9,186 nucleotides of DNA from Nocardioidaceae bacterium. Lineage in GTDB: Bacteria; Actinomycetota; Actinomycetes; Propionibacteriales; Nocardioidaceae. The notes under the pieces are model-generated. The model ran no database searches. It was given only the letters and a program-made list of their open reading frames with translations, and was not told where the DNA came from. The translations under genes were made by a program, and so were the position numbers. The stretch's first letter is position 1; each line of letters opens with the position of its first letter. Shown one piece after another: positions 1 to 5,875 of this stretch. Location of the stretch: positions 1 to 9,186 of the forward strand of contig JACCVA010000011.1 in the NCBI GenBank assembly GCA_013698435.1, given 5' to 3'.

Positions 1-5
1 GGCGG

Positions 6-530
6 TCAGCGGCGAGGCGGCAGGCGGTGCAGCCGCACCTCGTCCAGTACGCCGTCGTGCGCGGTCGCGGTCATAAATGTGCAGGCCGGCTGACGTCGCC
101 TGTCGGTCGGCGATCCTGGGTTGAGCAGCCGCAGCCCCGCCGGCGTCACGGTGTCCCACGGGATGTGACTGTGACCGAACACCAAGACGTCGACGTCTCC
201 ATACAGGTCCTCGCATCTGCGCTCGCGTCCGGCCGCCTGGCCGGTCTCGTGCACCACCGCCAACTGCAGACCTGCCAGCTCCGCCCGAGCCACCTCCGGG
301 AGCCGCGCCCGCAGGTCGGGGCCGTCGTTGTTGCCGAAGACGCCCACGATCCTCGACGCCTTGGCCTCCAGCGCGTCGAGCAGGTCGACCACGACCCAGT
401 CACCTGCGTGGATCACCACGTCGGCGTCCTCCACCGCCGCCCAGAGCTGCGCCGGCAGGTGTTTGGCTCGCTTCGGCACATGTGTGTCGGCAATCAGCAG
501 CAGCCGAGCGGCGCCGGACGAGCCGCTCAT
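6..530 (-). CDS. YfcE/MJ0936-type metallophosphoesterase
   Basis: Small cytosolic metal-dependent phosphoesterase of 174 aa, a normal length for the YfcE/MJ0936 branch. The dinuclear metal-site motifs appear in order: D-T-H at residues 15-17, H-A-G-D at 41-44, G-N-N-D at 66-69, a histidine at 94 (VVHE) and G-H-S-H at 119-122. They are followed by the family's usual N-P-G-S at 137-140. Family members cleave phosphodiesters such as cyclic nucleotides or artificial substrates in vitro; the natural substrate cannot be read from sequence. The ATG start overlaps the stop of the upstream glutamate-synthase-like gene as ATGA, so the two are probably translationally coupled. No good Shine-Dalgarno stands free before it, and a stable hairpin (531-552) sits directly upstream. 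The stop lies at the window edge, so nothing can be said about downstream genes. Confidence 0.93.
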   Translation of the reverse strand: MSGSSGAARLLLIADTHVPKRAKHLPAQLWAAVEDADVVIHAGDWVVVDLLDALEAKASRIVGVFGNNDGPDLRARLPEVARAELAGLQLAVVHETGQAAGRERRCEDLYGDVDVLVFGHSHIPWDTVTPAGLRLLNPGSPTDRRRQPACTFMTATAHDGVLDEVRLHRLPPRR

Positions 531-2146
531 CCGGTGCGGGAATCCCCACCGGCCAGCACATCGCCGTGGGTTCCGGTTTCGGCGACCTCGGGCGGCCCCT
601 CGGTGTGTACCTCCGCCTCGTCACTCGACCGCATCAACGCGATCACGGCTTCCTGGTCAGCGGCCGACGGGAACCCCCACCCCGGCTGGTAGCCGTAGAC
701 CTCGTGCAGCATGCGACCGTCGCTCAGCGTCGCCAAGATCTCCACCGAGTCCGGTCCGACCAGCGCCGGATGCTCGACGCCGCAGGCTTCCGACACCTTG
801 AGCAGGTCGCGCCGCAGTGTCTTGACGTAGGTGGCGCACCGGTCGGCCTTCGAGACGGGGTCCAGCCCGTGGGCGAGCCACGGGTCCTGGGTGGCCACTC
901 CGGTCGGGCACGTACCGGTGTGGCATCGCTGAGCCTGCACGCAGCCGACCGCCAGCATGGCTTCGCGGCCGACGTTGACCATGTCCACCCCGAGGCCGAA
1001 AGCCACCAGGGCGTTGTCAGGCAGCCCCAGCTTCCCGCTGCCGATGAACAGGACATCCTCGTGCAGTCCCCGCTCCGCGAAGATCGAGTAGACGCGGCTG
1101 AAGCCCATCCGGAAGGGCAGCGACACCGCGTCGGTGAAGATCATCGGGGACGCGCCGGTACCCCCTTCGCCACCGTCGATAGTGATGAAGTCGACTCCAC
1201 GGCCGGTCCTGCTCATGACGTCGGCCAGCTCCTGCCAGAAGTCGAGGTCCCCTACTGCCGACTTGATGCCGACCGGCAGACCGGTCTCGCCGGCCAGCAT
1301 CTCCACCCAGTCGACGAGAGAGGCGACATCGTGGAATTCCGCGTGCCGAGACGGGCTGATGCAGTCCTTGCCTTCTGGCACGCCGCGGGTGCGCGCGATC
1401 TCGGCTGACACCTTCGCGGCGGGGAGCACGCCGCCGAGGCCGGGTTTCGCGCCCTGGCTGAGCTTGACCTCCAGGGCGCGGATCGGAGCGTTCGCGACCA
1501 GCTCCAGCAGGTGGTCGAGGCTGAACCGGCCGTCGTCGTCACGGCAGCCGAAGTACGCCGTGCCGATCTGGAAGATCAGCTCACCACCCATCCGGTGGTA
1601 TCGCGACACAGCACCCTCACCGGTGTTCTGCAGACAGCCGGCGAGCTCTGCTGCCCGGTTGAGCGCCTCCACTGCGTTGCCCGACAGCGAACCGAAGCTC
1701 ATTCCCGAGATATTCACGACCGAGTCCGGACGAAAGGCCAGCCTCCGCCGATGTGTCCCTCCCAGCACCTTGGCGCAGGGCAGCCAGGCCTCCTGCGCCG
1801 GATGACCGTGGGTGGCGTGCGTCCGTCCGAACGTGCGGTGATGGACGATGACGTTGCCGAGGCCGTGCTCGAGATCGTTGTCGGTACCGAAGCCGAAGTA
1901 GTTGTTCTCCTGCTTGGCCGACGCGTACACCCACCGACGTTGGTCACGGCTGAACGGCCGTTCCTCGTCGTTGCCGGCAACGATGTACTGGCGCAGCTCC
2001 GGACCGATCGACTCCAACCAGAAGCGGGCATGCCCGACGACGGGGAAGTTGCGCAGAATCGCGTGCTTGCGTTGCAGCAGGTCGTGCGCCGCCACGGCGG
2101 CGAGGGCGGCAGCGGGCACCGTTTTCCACCAAGTCTTCACCTGCAC
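527..2146 (-). CDS. FMN-binding glutamate synthase family protein (stand-alone GltB-like FMN/Fe-S domain)
   Basis: A 539-aa protein matching the FMN-binding, iron-sulfur part of the glutamate synthase large subunit, without the N-terminal glutaminase domain or the C-terminal beta-helix domain. Visible landmarks are I-S-G-M-S-F-G-S-L-S at 146-155, K-L-S-Q-G-A-K-P-G at 228-236, the glycine-rich T-I-D-G-G-E-G-G-T-G at 322-331, and a C-x5-C-x4-C cluster (Cys402, 408, 413) of the kind that binds a 3Fe-4S centre in GltB. A short hydrophobic N-terminus (about residues 8-20) before H-D-L-L-Q-R-K-H may be a membrane anchor, as is common in this subfamily. The physiological electron donor and substrate are unknown for most members, so I do not call it GltB. 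The GTG start at 2146 has no clear Shine-Dalgarno; GTG at codon 3 is an alternative. It lies 56 bp after pheA on the same strand and overlaps the next gene by ATGA. Confidence 0.9.
   Translation of the reverse strand: MQVKTWWKTVPAAALAAVAAHDLLQRKHAILRNFPVVGHARFWLESIGPELRQYIVAGNDEERPFSRDQRRWVYASAKQENNYFGFGTDNDLEHGLGNVIVHHRTFGRTHATHGHPAQEAWLPCAKVLGGTHRRRLAFRPDSVVNISGMSFGSLSGNAVEALNRAAELAGCLQNTGEGAVSRYHRMGGELIFQIGTAYFGCRDDDGRFSLDHLLELVANAPIRALEVKLSQGAKPGLGGVLPAAKVSAEIARTRGVPEGKDCISPSRHAEFHDVASLVDWVEMLAGETGLPVGIKSAVGDLDFWQELADVMSRTGRGVDFITIDGGEGGTGASPMIFTDAVSLPFRMGFSRVYSIFAERGLHEDVLFIGSGKLGLPDNALVAFGLGVDMVNVGREAMLAVGCVQAQRCHTGTCPTGVATQDPWLAHGLDPVSKADRCATYVKTLRRDLLKVSEACGVEHPALVGPDSVEILATLSDGRMLHEVYGYQPGWGFPSAADQEAVIALMRSSDEAEVHTEGPPEVAETGTHGDVLAGGDSRTG
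531..552 (-). promoter_or_regulatory. RNA hairpin just before the metallophosphoesterase start
   Basis: CCGGTG (531-536) pairs with CACCGG (547-552), and GGG (538-540) with CCC (544-546). This gives a nine-pair stem with one bulged base (537) and a three-base AAT loop. On the minus-strand mRNA it ends at the base before the ATG at 530-528 and holds the only G-rich, Shine-Dalgarno-like stretch. It lies within the last codons of the upstream gene. Ribosomes finishing that gene would melt it, so it could enforce translational coupling; that role is inferred. The pairing is seen directly. Confidence 0.5.
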
Positions 2147-2202
2147 AGTGTTCTACGAATACCGCCGTTGCGCACCCAGAGTTCGGCTGCACCCACGCGT
2201 GG

Positions 2203-3138
2203 TCAGCGCCGCCGAAGACCCGTCAACCACGACGAGGCGTCGGCGAAGTCTGAGTCCGACGTGCCCGCCCTGACGTCCGTCACGGCGCCGTCGGCACGGG
2301 GGTAGGAGCCGAGGAAGCGAACGTCGGCGCAGGTACGCCGCAGCCCCATCAGCGCCTCTCCCATCCGGGCGTCGGCCACATGTCCCTCGGCGTCGATCGA
2401 GAAGCAGTACCGGCCGAGCGCCGAGCCGGTCGGCCGGGACTCGATCCGCGTGAGGTCGACCCCACGGGCGGCGAACTGCTCCAGCAGCTCGAGCAGCGCC
2501 CCTGGGTGGTTGTCGCGGATGAACACCACGAGTGAAGTCTTGTCCGCACCGGTAGGTCCGGGCGGTGTGCCCGGGCGCGACACGAGGACGAAGCGGGTCA
2601 CCGCCCCAGCCCGGTCGGCGATCGCCGTCGCGAGCGTCGCGAGCCGGTAGGTCTGTGCGGCGATAGGGGCCGCGATGGCGGCGTCGTACGGCGACTCTGC
2701 GATCGCCACCATGGCTGCCGCGTGCGCCGTCGACGCCTCCAGCACGATCTCCGCATCCGGCAGGTGAGTGGCCAGCCAGCGGCGGCACTGTGCCTCGGCG
2801 TGCGGGTGGGTGGCGACCCGGCGGATGTCGGCTGCCCCGGTGCCCGGTTTCGCCAGCAGCGCGAACTGCACCTCGACGTGCATCTCGCGGGTGATAACGA
2901 GCGGATCGCCCGTGGACAGCTCGTCGAGCGTCACCGCGACCCCGCCCTCGACCGAGTTCTCGATCGGTACGACTGCGCCGTCGGCATCACCGGCGCGCAC
3001 CGAGTCGAGGGCGGCCACCACCGAGGCGCACGGCAGCAGCTCCGCCCGTGCCGCCGCCGGAAGCGACCGGAGAGCCGCCTCGGTGAACGTGCCTTCGGGG
3101 CCGAGATAGGCGTAACGGGCAGGCGGGACACCAGGCAT
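2203..3138 (-). CDS. pheA: Prephenate dehydratase
   Basis: Converts prephenate to phenylpyruvate in phenylalanine biosynthesis (cytosol). The 311-aa length is typical of the monofunctional actinobacterial enzyme, with no chorismate mutase domain. The catalytic domain shows Y-L-G-P-E-G-T-F-T-E at 11-20, V-P-I-E-N-S-V-E-G-G at 57-66, H-P-H-A-E-A-Q-C at 111-118 and the essential T-R-F at 181-183. A C-terminal ACT domain (about 200-280) contains G-A-L-L-E-L-L at 213-219 and the E-S-R-P motif at 233-236 that binds phenylalanine in this family, so feedback inhibition is expected. The last 30 residues form a non-conserved tail. The ATG start is supported by a TACGCT -10 box seven bases upstream, suggesting a leaderless mRNA. 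It diverges from larB across 32 bp and probably reads into the glutamate-synthase-like gene. Confidence 0.97.
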   Translation of the reverse strand: MPGVPPARYAYLGPEGTFTEAALRSLPAAARAELLPCASVVAALDSVRAGDADGAVVPIENSVEGGVAVTLDELSTGDPLVITREMHVEVQFALLAKPGTGAADIRRVATHPHAEAQCRRWLATHLPDAEIVLEASTAHAAAMVAIAESPYDAAIAAPIAAQTYRLATLATAIADRAGAVTRFVLVSRPGTPPGPTGADKTSLVVFIRDNHPGALLELLEQFAARGVDLTRIESRPTGSALGRYCFSIDAEGHVADARMGEALMGLRRTCADVRFLGSYPRADGAVTDVRAGTSDSDFADASSWLTGLRRR

Positions 3139-3142
3139 GCTG

Positions 3143-3162
3143 CCCAGCGTAGAGACGCTAGG
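3143..3162. repeat. Dyad between pheA and larB, candidate operator
   Basis: AGCGT (3146-3150) and ACGCT (3155-3159) form a perfect inverted repeat around AGAG. After one mismatch (3145/3160) the outer CC (3143-3144) and GG (3161-3162) also pair. The dyad covers the -10 box of pheA and most of that of larB, so a bound protein could block both promoters. The short arms could be chance in GC-rich DNA. Confidence 0.4.
3146..3151 (-). promoter_or_regulatory. -10 box of pheA (leaderless promoter)
   Basis: Reads TACGCT on the minus strand and fits the actinobacterial TANNNT -10 consensus. Seven bases separate it from the pheA ATG, so transcription would start at or next to the start codon. No clear Shine-Dalgarno exists in between, which fits a leaderless transcript. 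No good -35 is visible, which is common for such promoters. Inferred from spacing and consensus only. Confidence 0.55.
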
Positions 3163-3164
3163 TT
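3159..3164 (+). promoter_or_regulatory. -10 box of larB (leaderless promoter)
   Basis: TAGGTT fits TANNNT and is followed after six bases by the larB ATG at 3171. That spacing places the transcription start on the start codon. The intervening bases TTTCCCGC (partly in the box) contain no Shine-Dalgarno. Together with the pheA box it gives a back-to-back pair of leaderless promoters within 32 bp. Inferred from consensus and spacing. Confidence 0.55.
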
Positions 3165-3170
3165 TCCCGC

Positions 3171-3899
3171 ATGAGCGACTCCCCCCCTGAGGATCGCGAC
3201 GTCACCTCCACCTCGGCCGTCCACAACTACGCTCAGCTCGATGCTGACCGGGTGCGAAGGACGGGTGACGCCGAGGTCGTGTACGGCGCCGGAAAGACAC
3301 CCAGGCAGGTGGTGGAGCTGCTGCGGTCCCTGCACGAGGCGCACCCCGACCGTGCCGTGCTGGCGACCCGCCTCGAACCCGCCGCCCTCGATCTGCTCGC
3401 GCACGAGCTGCCCGACGCAGCGCTGAACCCGGTGGCCCGTGCCGCGACACTGGGGCCGCTGCCACCACCGCGGGGCAGCGTCCTCGTCGTGTCGGCCGGT
3501 ACGTCGGATGCTCCCGTGGCCCAGGAGACGGTCGTCACCGTGCGGGTCTTCGGCGCGGCCTGCGACACGGTGCATGACGTCGGAGTAGCCGGGCTGCACC
3601 GGATCATGGGCGTCCGCGACCAGCTGGCCGACGCCGACTGCCTCGTCGTCGTCGCTGGGATGGAAGGGGCGCTGCCCTCGGTCGTCGGCGGCCTGACCGG
3701 CGTACCGCTGGTCGCGGTACCGACCAGCGTGGGCTACGGGGCGTCCTTCAACGGTCTCGCCGCACTACTGTCGATGCTGAACTCCTGCGCGCCGGGGGTG
3801 GTGGTCGTTAACATCGACAACGGCTTCGGGGCCGGCGTGTTCGCGGCTCGGGTGGCCCGCAACGCGGCCGTGCGCGAGCAGCCGTCGACACGCAACTGA
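3171..3899 (+). CDS. larB: LarB, pyridinium-3,5-biscarboxylic acid mononucleotide synthase
   Basis: First enzyme of nickel-pincer nucleotide synthesis. It carboxylates C5 of the pyridinium ring of nicotinic acid adenine dinucleotide and cleaves the phosphoanhydride, releasing AMP (known for the family). The 242 aa include the LarB signature D-x2-R-x2-R-x-G-x2-E-V-V-Y-G at residues 26-39 (D-R-V-R-R-T-G-D-A-E-V-V-Y-G) followed by G-K-T. The AIR-carboxylase (PurE-like) domain then shows V-S-A-G-T-S-D-A-P-V-A at 107-117, D-V-G-V-A-G-L-H-R at 136-144, A-G-M-E-G-A-L-P-S-V at 162-171 and P-T-S-V-G-Y-G at 184-190. N-S-C-A at 204-207 carries the cysteine (Cys206) that corresponds to the catalytic one. 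The start is supported by a TANNNT box six bases upstream. larC follows after 18 bp, clearly one operon. Confidence 0.96.
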   Translation: MSDSPPEDRDVTSTSAVHNYAQLDADRVRRTGDAEVVYGAGKTPRQVVELLRSLHEAHPDRAVLATRLEPAALDLLAHELPDAALNPVARAATLGPLPPPRGSVLVVSAGTSDAPVAQETVVTVRVFGAACDTVHDVGVAGLHRIMGVRDQLADADCLVVVAGMEGALPSVVGGLTGVPLVAVPTSVGYGASFNGLAALLSMLNSCAPGVVVVNIDNGFGAGVFAARVARNAAVREQPSTRN

Positions 3900-3903
3900 G
3901 CCC

Positions 3904-3909
3904 AAGGAG
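3904..3909 (+). promoter_or_regulatory. Ribosome binding site of larC
   Basis: AAGGAG, eight bases before the larC ATG at 3918. It is the strongest Shine-Dalgarno in the window and contrasts with the leaderless starts of larB and pheA, as expected for an internal operon gene. Confidence 0.8.
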
Positions 3910-3917
3910 CCGCCCCC

Positions 3918-5099
3918 ATGATCGGCTGGATCGACGCATCATCTGGAGCCAGCGGCGACATGCTGCTCGGCGCGCTGCTCGACGTCGGCGCGGACGAGAA
4001 GGTGATGCAGGCGGCGATCGCGGCCGTGGCACCGGAGGCAGCCGCGTTGTCGATCATGCGGGTGCAGCGCAGCGGTGTGTGGGCGAACAAGGCCGAGGTG
4101 GACGTGGCCGACTCGTCGACGCAGCGCGGGCTGGCCGACGTTGTCAAGCTGATCGTAGGCGCCGCCCTCGACCCGCAGATCAGCCGGCACGCCATCGACG
4201 TGTTCTCCCGGCTGGGCGCCGCAGAGGCCACCGCTCACGGAGTCACCGTCGACCAGGTGCACTTCCACGAGGTCGGCGCGCTCGACGCTATCGTCGACAT
4301 CGTCGGCGTGTGTGCGGGATTCGTTTCGCTCGGCCTGACCGACCTGCAATGCAGCCCGATCGCCGTCGGCTTCGGCTCGGTGCAGACCGAGCACGGGGAG
4401 CTCAGCGTCCCCCCTCCCGCGGTCGCCGCCCTGCTCCAAGGCGCCCCGACGTATGCCGGACCTGCCGCCACCGAGCTGTGCACCCCCACGGGTGCGGCGC
4501 TGCTGAGCCATTGGGTGACGCAGTTCGGACCGCAACCGCTGATGGTGGTCGATGCCATCGGCACCGGCGCGGGGACGAAAGACTTCGACTCTCATGCCAA
4601 CGTCGTGCGGGTGTTCGTCGGCAGGTCGCACGCGCAGAGTGTCAGCCGCGCCGTCATCTACGAGACCAACGTCGACGACCTCGACCCGCGGTTGTGGCCG
4701 GTCGTCGTCGAGCGACTCTTCGACGCGGGGGCGTCCGACGCCTGGCTGACCCCGATCGTGATGAAGAAGGGCCGCCCGGCCCACACCTTGTCGGTCCTGC
4801 TCCCGCTCGAGCGGGTGAACGACGTACGCCGGGTGATCTTCGCCGAGACCTCAGCCATCGGGCTGCGCGAGATCTTCGTGGGCAAGCACGTCCTCGACCG
4901 TTCATTTGCCCATGTGCTGGTCGCTGAGCAGAAGATCACCGTGAAGATCGCGCGTACCGCGAGCGGCGCCGTGCTCAACGTGCAGCCCGAGTTCGATGAT
5001 GTCGCCCATGCCGCCCGCGCCCTCGACCGCCCGGTCAAGGATGTCCTCGCCCAGGCTGTCGCCGCCTCGTCGCACCTGTGGGAACGCACCGGCAACTGA
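3918..5099 (+). CDS. larC: LarC, nickel insertion protein (pyridinium-3,5-bisthiocarboxylic acid mononucleotide nickel chelatase)
   Basis: CTP-dependent cyclometallase that inserts nickel into the thiolated precursor made by LarE, forming the NPN cofactor (family knowledge). The 393 aa match full-length LarC. The N-terminal part shows D-A-S-S-G-A-S-G-D-M at 6-15, V-H-F-H-E-V-G-A-L-D at 114-123, E-H-G-E-L-S-V-P-P-P at 158-167 and T-P-T-G-A-A-L at 189-195. The C-terminal part shows E-T-N-V-D-D at 249-254, M-K-K-G-R-P-A-H at 282-289 and T-S-A-I-G-L-R at 311-317. LarC1 and LarC2 are fused in one frame, unlike the frameshift-dependent fusion in Lactiplantibacillus plantarum. The histidine-rich run that many LarC proteins carry before the R-(G/S)-L-A segment is absent (residues 62-73). 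Cytosolic; second gene of the larBC operon, with a strong RBS. Confidence 0.96.
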   Translation: MIGWIDASSGASGDMLLGALLDVGADEKVMQAAIAAVAPEAAALSIMRVQRSGVWANKAEVDVADSSTQRGLADVVKLIVGAALDPQISRHAIDVFSRLGAAEATAHGVTVDQVHFHEVGALDAIVDIVGVCAGFVSLGLTDLQCSPIAVGFGSVQTEHGELSVPPPAVAALLQGAPTYAGPAATELCTPTGAALLSHWVTQFGPQPLMVVDAIGTGAGTKDFDSHANVVRVFVGRSHAQSVSRAVIYETNVDDLDPRLWPVVVERLFDAGASDAWLTPIVMKKGRPAHTLSVLLPLERVNDVRRVIFAETSAIGLREIFVGKHVLDRSFAHVLVAEQKITVKIARTASGAVLNVQPEFDDVAHAARALDRPVKDVLAQAVAASSHLWERTGN

Positions 5100-5112
5100 T
5101 CGTGGCCGCATG

Positions 5113-5129
5113 CCGCCGAGCGACGGCGG
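5113..5129 (+). terminator. GC hairpin after larC, weak terminator candidate
   Basis: CCGCCG (5113-5118) pairs with CGGCGG (5124-5129) around a five-base loop, beginning 14 bases after the larC stop. No T-run follows, and the neighbouring GGCGGC allows alternative pairings. It could slow or end transcription, or be chance in GC-rich DNA. Confidence 0.3.
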
Positions 5130-5157
5130 GCGGCGTCCGCCTCGCCAGTGCCCCCCG

Positions 5158-5163
5158 TAGACT
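5158..5163 (+). promoter_or_regulatory. Possible -10 box of the GDT1-family transporter gene
   Basis: TAGACT fits TANNNT and lies 36 bases before the ATG at 5200, giving a short leader that holds a GAGGT Shine-Dalgarno (5190-5194). No convincing -35 is seen. If real, the transporter has its own promoter besides read-through from larBC across the 100-bp gap. Confidence 0.4.
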
Positions 5164-5199
5164 CAGCCGGTCGCAGCCCGCCGCCACCCGAGGTCACGC

Positions 5200-5805
5200 A
5201 TGAATTGGCATCTCCTGCTCATCACCTTCGGTGTCATCTTCCCAGTCGAGCTGCCGGACAAGACGTTCGTCGCCGCCCTGGTGCTCTCGACGCGCTACAA
5301 CCCGCTAGCCGTCTGGATCGGTGTCGGACTCGCCTTCGGCGTGCAGTGTCTGGTGGCCGTCACCGCCGGACACGCCGTGTCGTTCCTCCCCGAGTGGATC
5401 ATCCACGTGGTCAGCACGGTGATGTTCCTCATCGGGGCGATCATCTTGTTCCGGCAGGCGCCGACGGCAGACGCCGATGAGAAGGATCAAGAGGAGTCGT
5501 TCGCGGCGAAGGCTTCGAAGGATCAGGTCGGGTGGCATGCAGTCGGCACCTCGTTCATCGTGCTGTTCGCGGCCGAGTGGGGTGACCTGTCGCAGATCCT
5601 GACGCTCAACCTGGTGGCGAAGTACGGGTCACCCGTAACGGTGTTCGTAGGGTCATGGCTGGCGCTGCTGGCCGTGTCCGGGCTGGCAGTCGTCGGCGGC
5701 CGGGTCTTGCTCCGCCACATGAGGCTGTCTGTGCTCCACTACATCGCCGGAACCGTGTGCCTCATCTTCGTCGGCGTCGGCGTCGTCCAGCTCGCTACCG
5801 GCTGA
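5200..5805 (+). CDS. TMEM165/GDT1 (UPF0016) family cation transporter
   Basis: A six-helix inner-membrane protein of 201 aa, typical bacterial GDT1 length. Hydrophobic segments lie at about 4-22, 36-57, 65-84, 112-128, 143-165 and 178-198. The two halves each carry a variant of the family's E-x-G-D-(K/R)-(T/S) motif: E-L-P-D-K-T at 17-22 and E-W-G-D-L-S at 126-131. The glycine of the first is proline, and the basic residue of the second is leucine. I recall the same variants in actinobacterial homologues. A cytosolic-type charged loop (about 88-109, rich in D, E and K) joins the halves. Characterised relatives move Mn2+ or Ca2+ against protons; the ion here is not readable. A GAGGT Shine-Dalgarno lies five bases before the ATG. 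It follows larC by 100 bp on the same strand, so a metal role linked to the Lar pathway is possible but unproven. Confidence 0.9.
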   Translation: MNWHLLLITFGVIFPVELPDKTFVAALVLSTRYNPLAVWIGVGLAFGVQCLVAVTAGHAVSFLPEWIIHVVSTVMFLIGAIILFRQAPTADADEKDQEESFAAKASKDQVGWHAVGTSFIVLFAAEWGDLSQILTLNLVAKYGSPVTVFVGSWLALLAVSGLAVVGGRVLLRHMRLSVLHYIAGTVCLIFVGVGVVQLATG

Positions 5806-5847
5806 CCCGGCTTCGGCGGGCCCAGGAGCAGCATCTGCGCGGTCCGC

Positions 5848-5872
5848 GGTGAGCCTGACCATTAGGCTCGCC
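5848..5872. repeat. Dyad over the arginine deiminase promoter, candidate operator
   Basis: GAGCCT (5851-5856) and AGGCTC (5864-5869) form a perfect inverted repeat with a seven-base spacer. After one mismatch (5850/5870), GG (5848-5849) and CC (5871-5872) extend the symmetry to 25 bp. The right arm contains most of the -10 box and the element ends three bases before the ATG, a typical repressor position. I cannot name the regulator. DtxR-type boxes have arms in the opposite order. Confidence 0.5.
5863..5868 (+). promoter_or_regulatory. -10 box of the arginine deiminase gene (leaderless promoter)
   Basis: TAGGCT fits TANNNT and stands seven bases before the ATG at 5876, which puts the transcription start on the start codon. 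No Shine-Dalgarno lies between them, apart from nothing purine-rich in CGCCTCC. This spacing is also the main argument for choosing ATG 5876 over the in-frame GTG at 5849. Confidence 0.55.
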
Positions 5873-5875
5873 TCC

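Noticed and set aside
482..1408. Long open frame on the plus strand opposite the glutamate-synthase-like gene
   Set aside because: It lies antisense to a gene with clear family motifs. Its translation is rich in R, H, V and D without any recognisable domain, as is usual for shadow frames in high-GC DNA.
2193..2202. Perfect 10-bp palindrome CCACGCGTGG just after the pheA stop
   Set aside because: Short and GC-rich with no spacer or promoter in a clear relation to it; likely chance, although it lies in the 56-bp gap before the next gene.
1511..2305. Open plus-strand frame of 264 codons spanning the pheA/glutamate-synthase-like junction
   Set aside because: It is antisense to two well-supported genes, has no RBS and shows no domain; it looks like a GC-rich shadow.
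3939..4784. 281-codon open frame on the minus strand opposite larC
   Set aside because: The composition is arginine/glycine/histidine-rich with no motif, while larC on the other strand is unmistakable.
5848..5872. DtxR/IdeR-type metal-regulator box at the arginine deiminase promoter
   Set aside because: TTAGG-like letters occur, but the arms run GCCT...AGGC, opposite to the TTAGG...CCTAA arrangement of those boxes.
5849..5875. Upstream GTG start for arginine deiminase
   Set aside because: The nine added residues fall within the promoter dyad and precede the normal family start; a TANNNT box is spaced correctly for ATG 5876.
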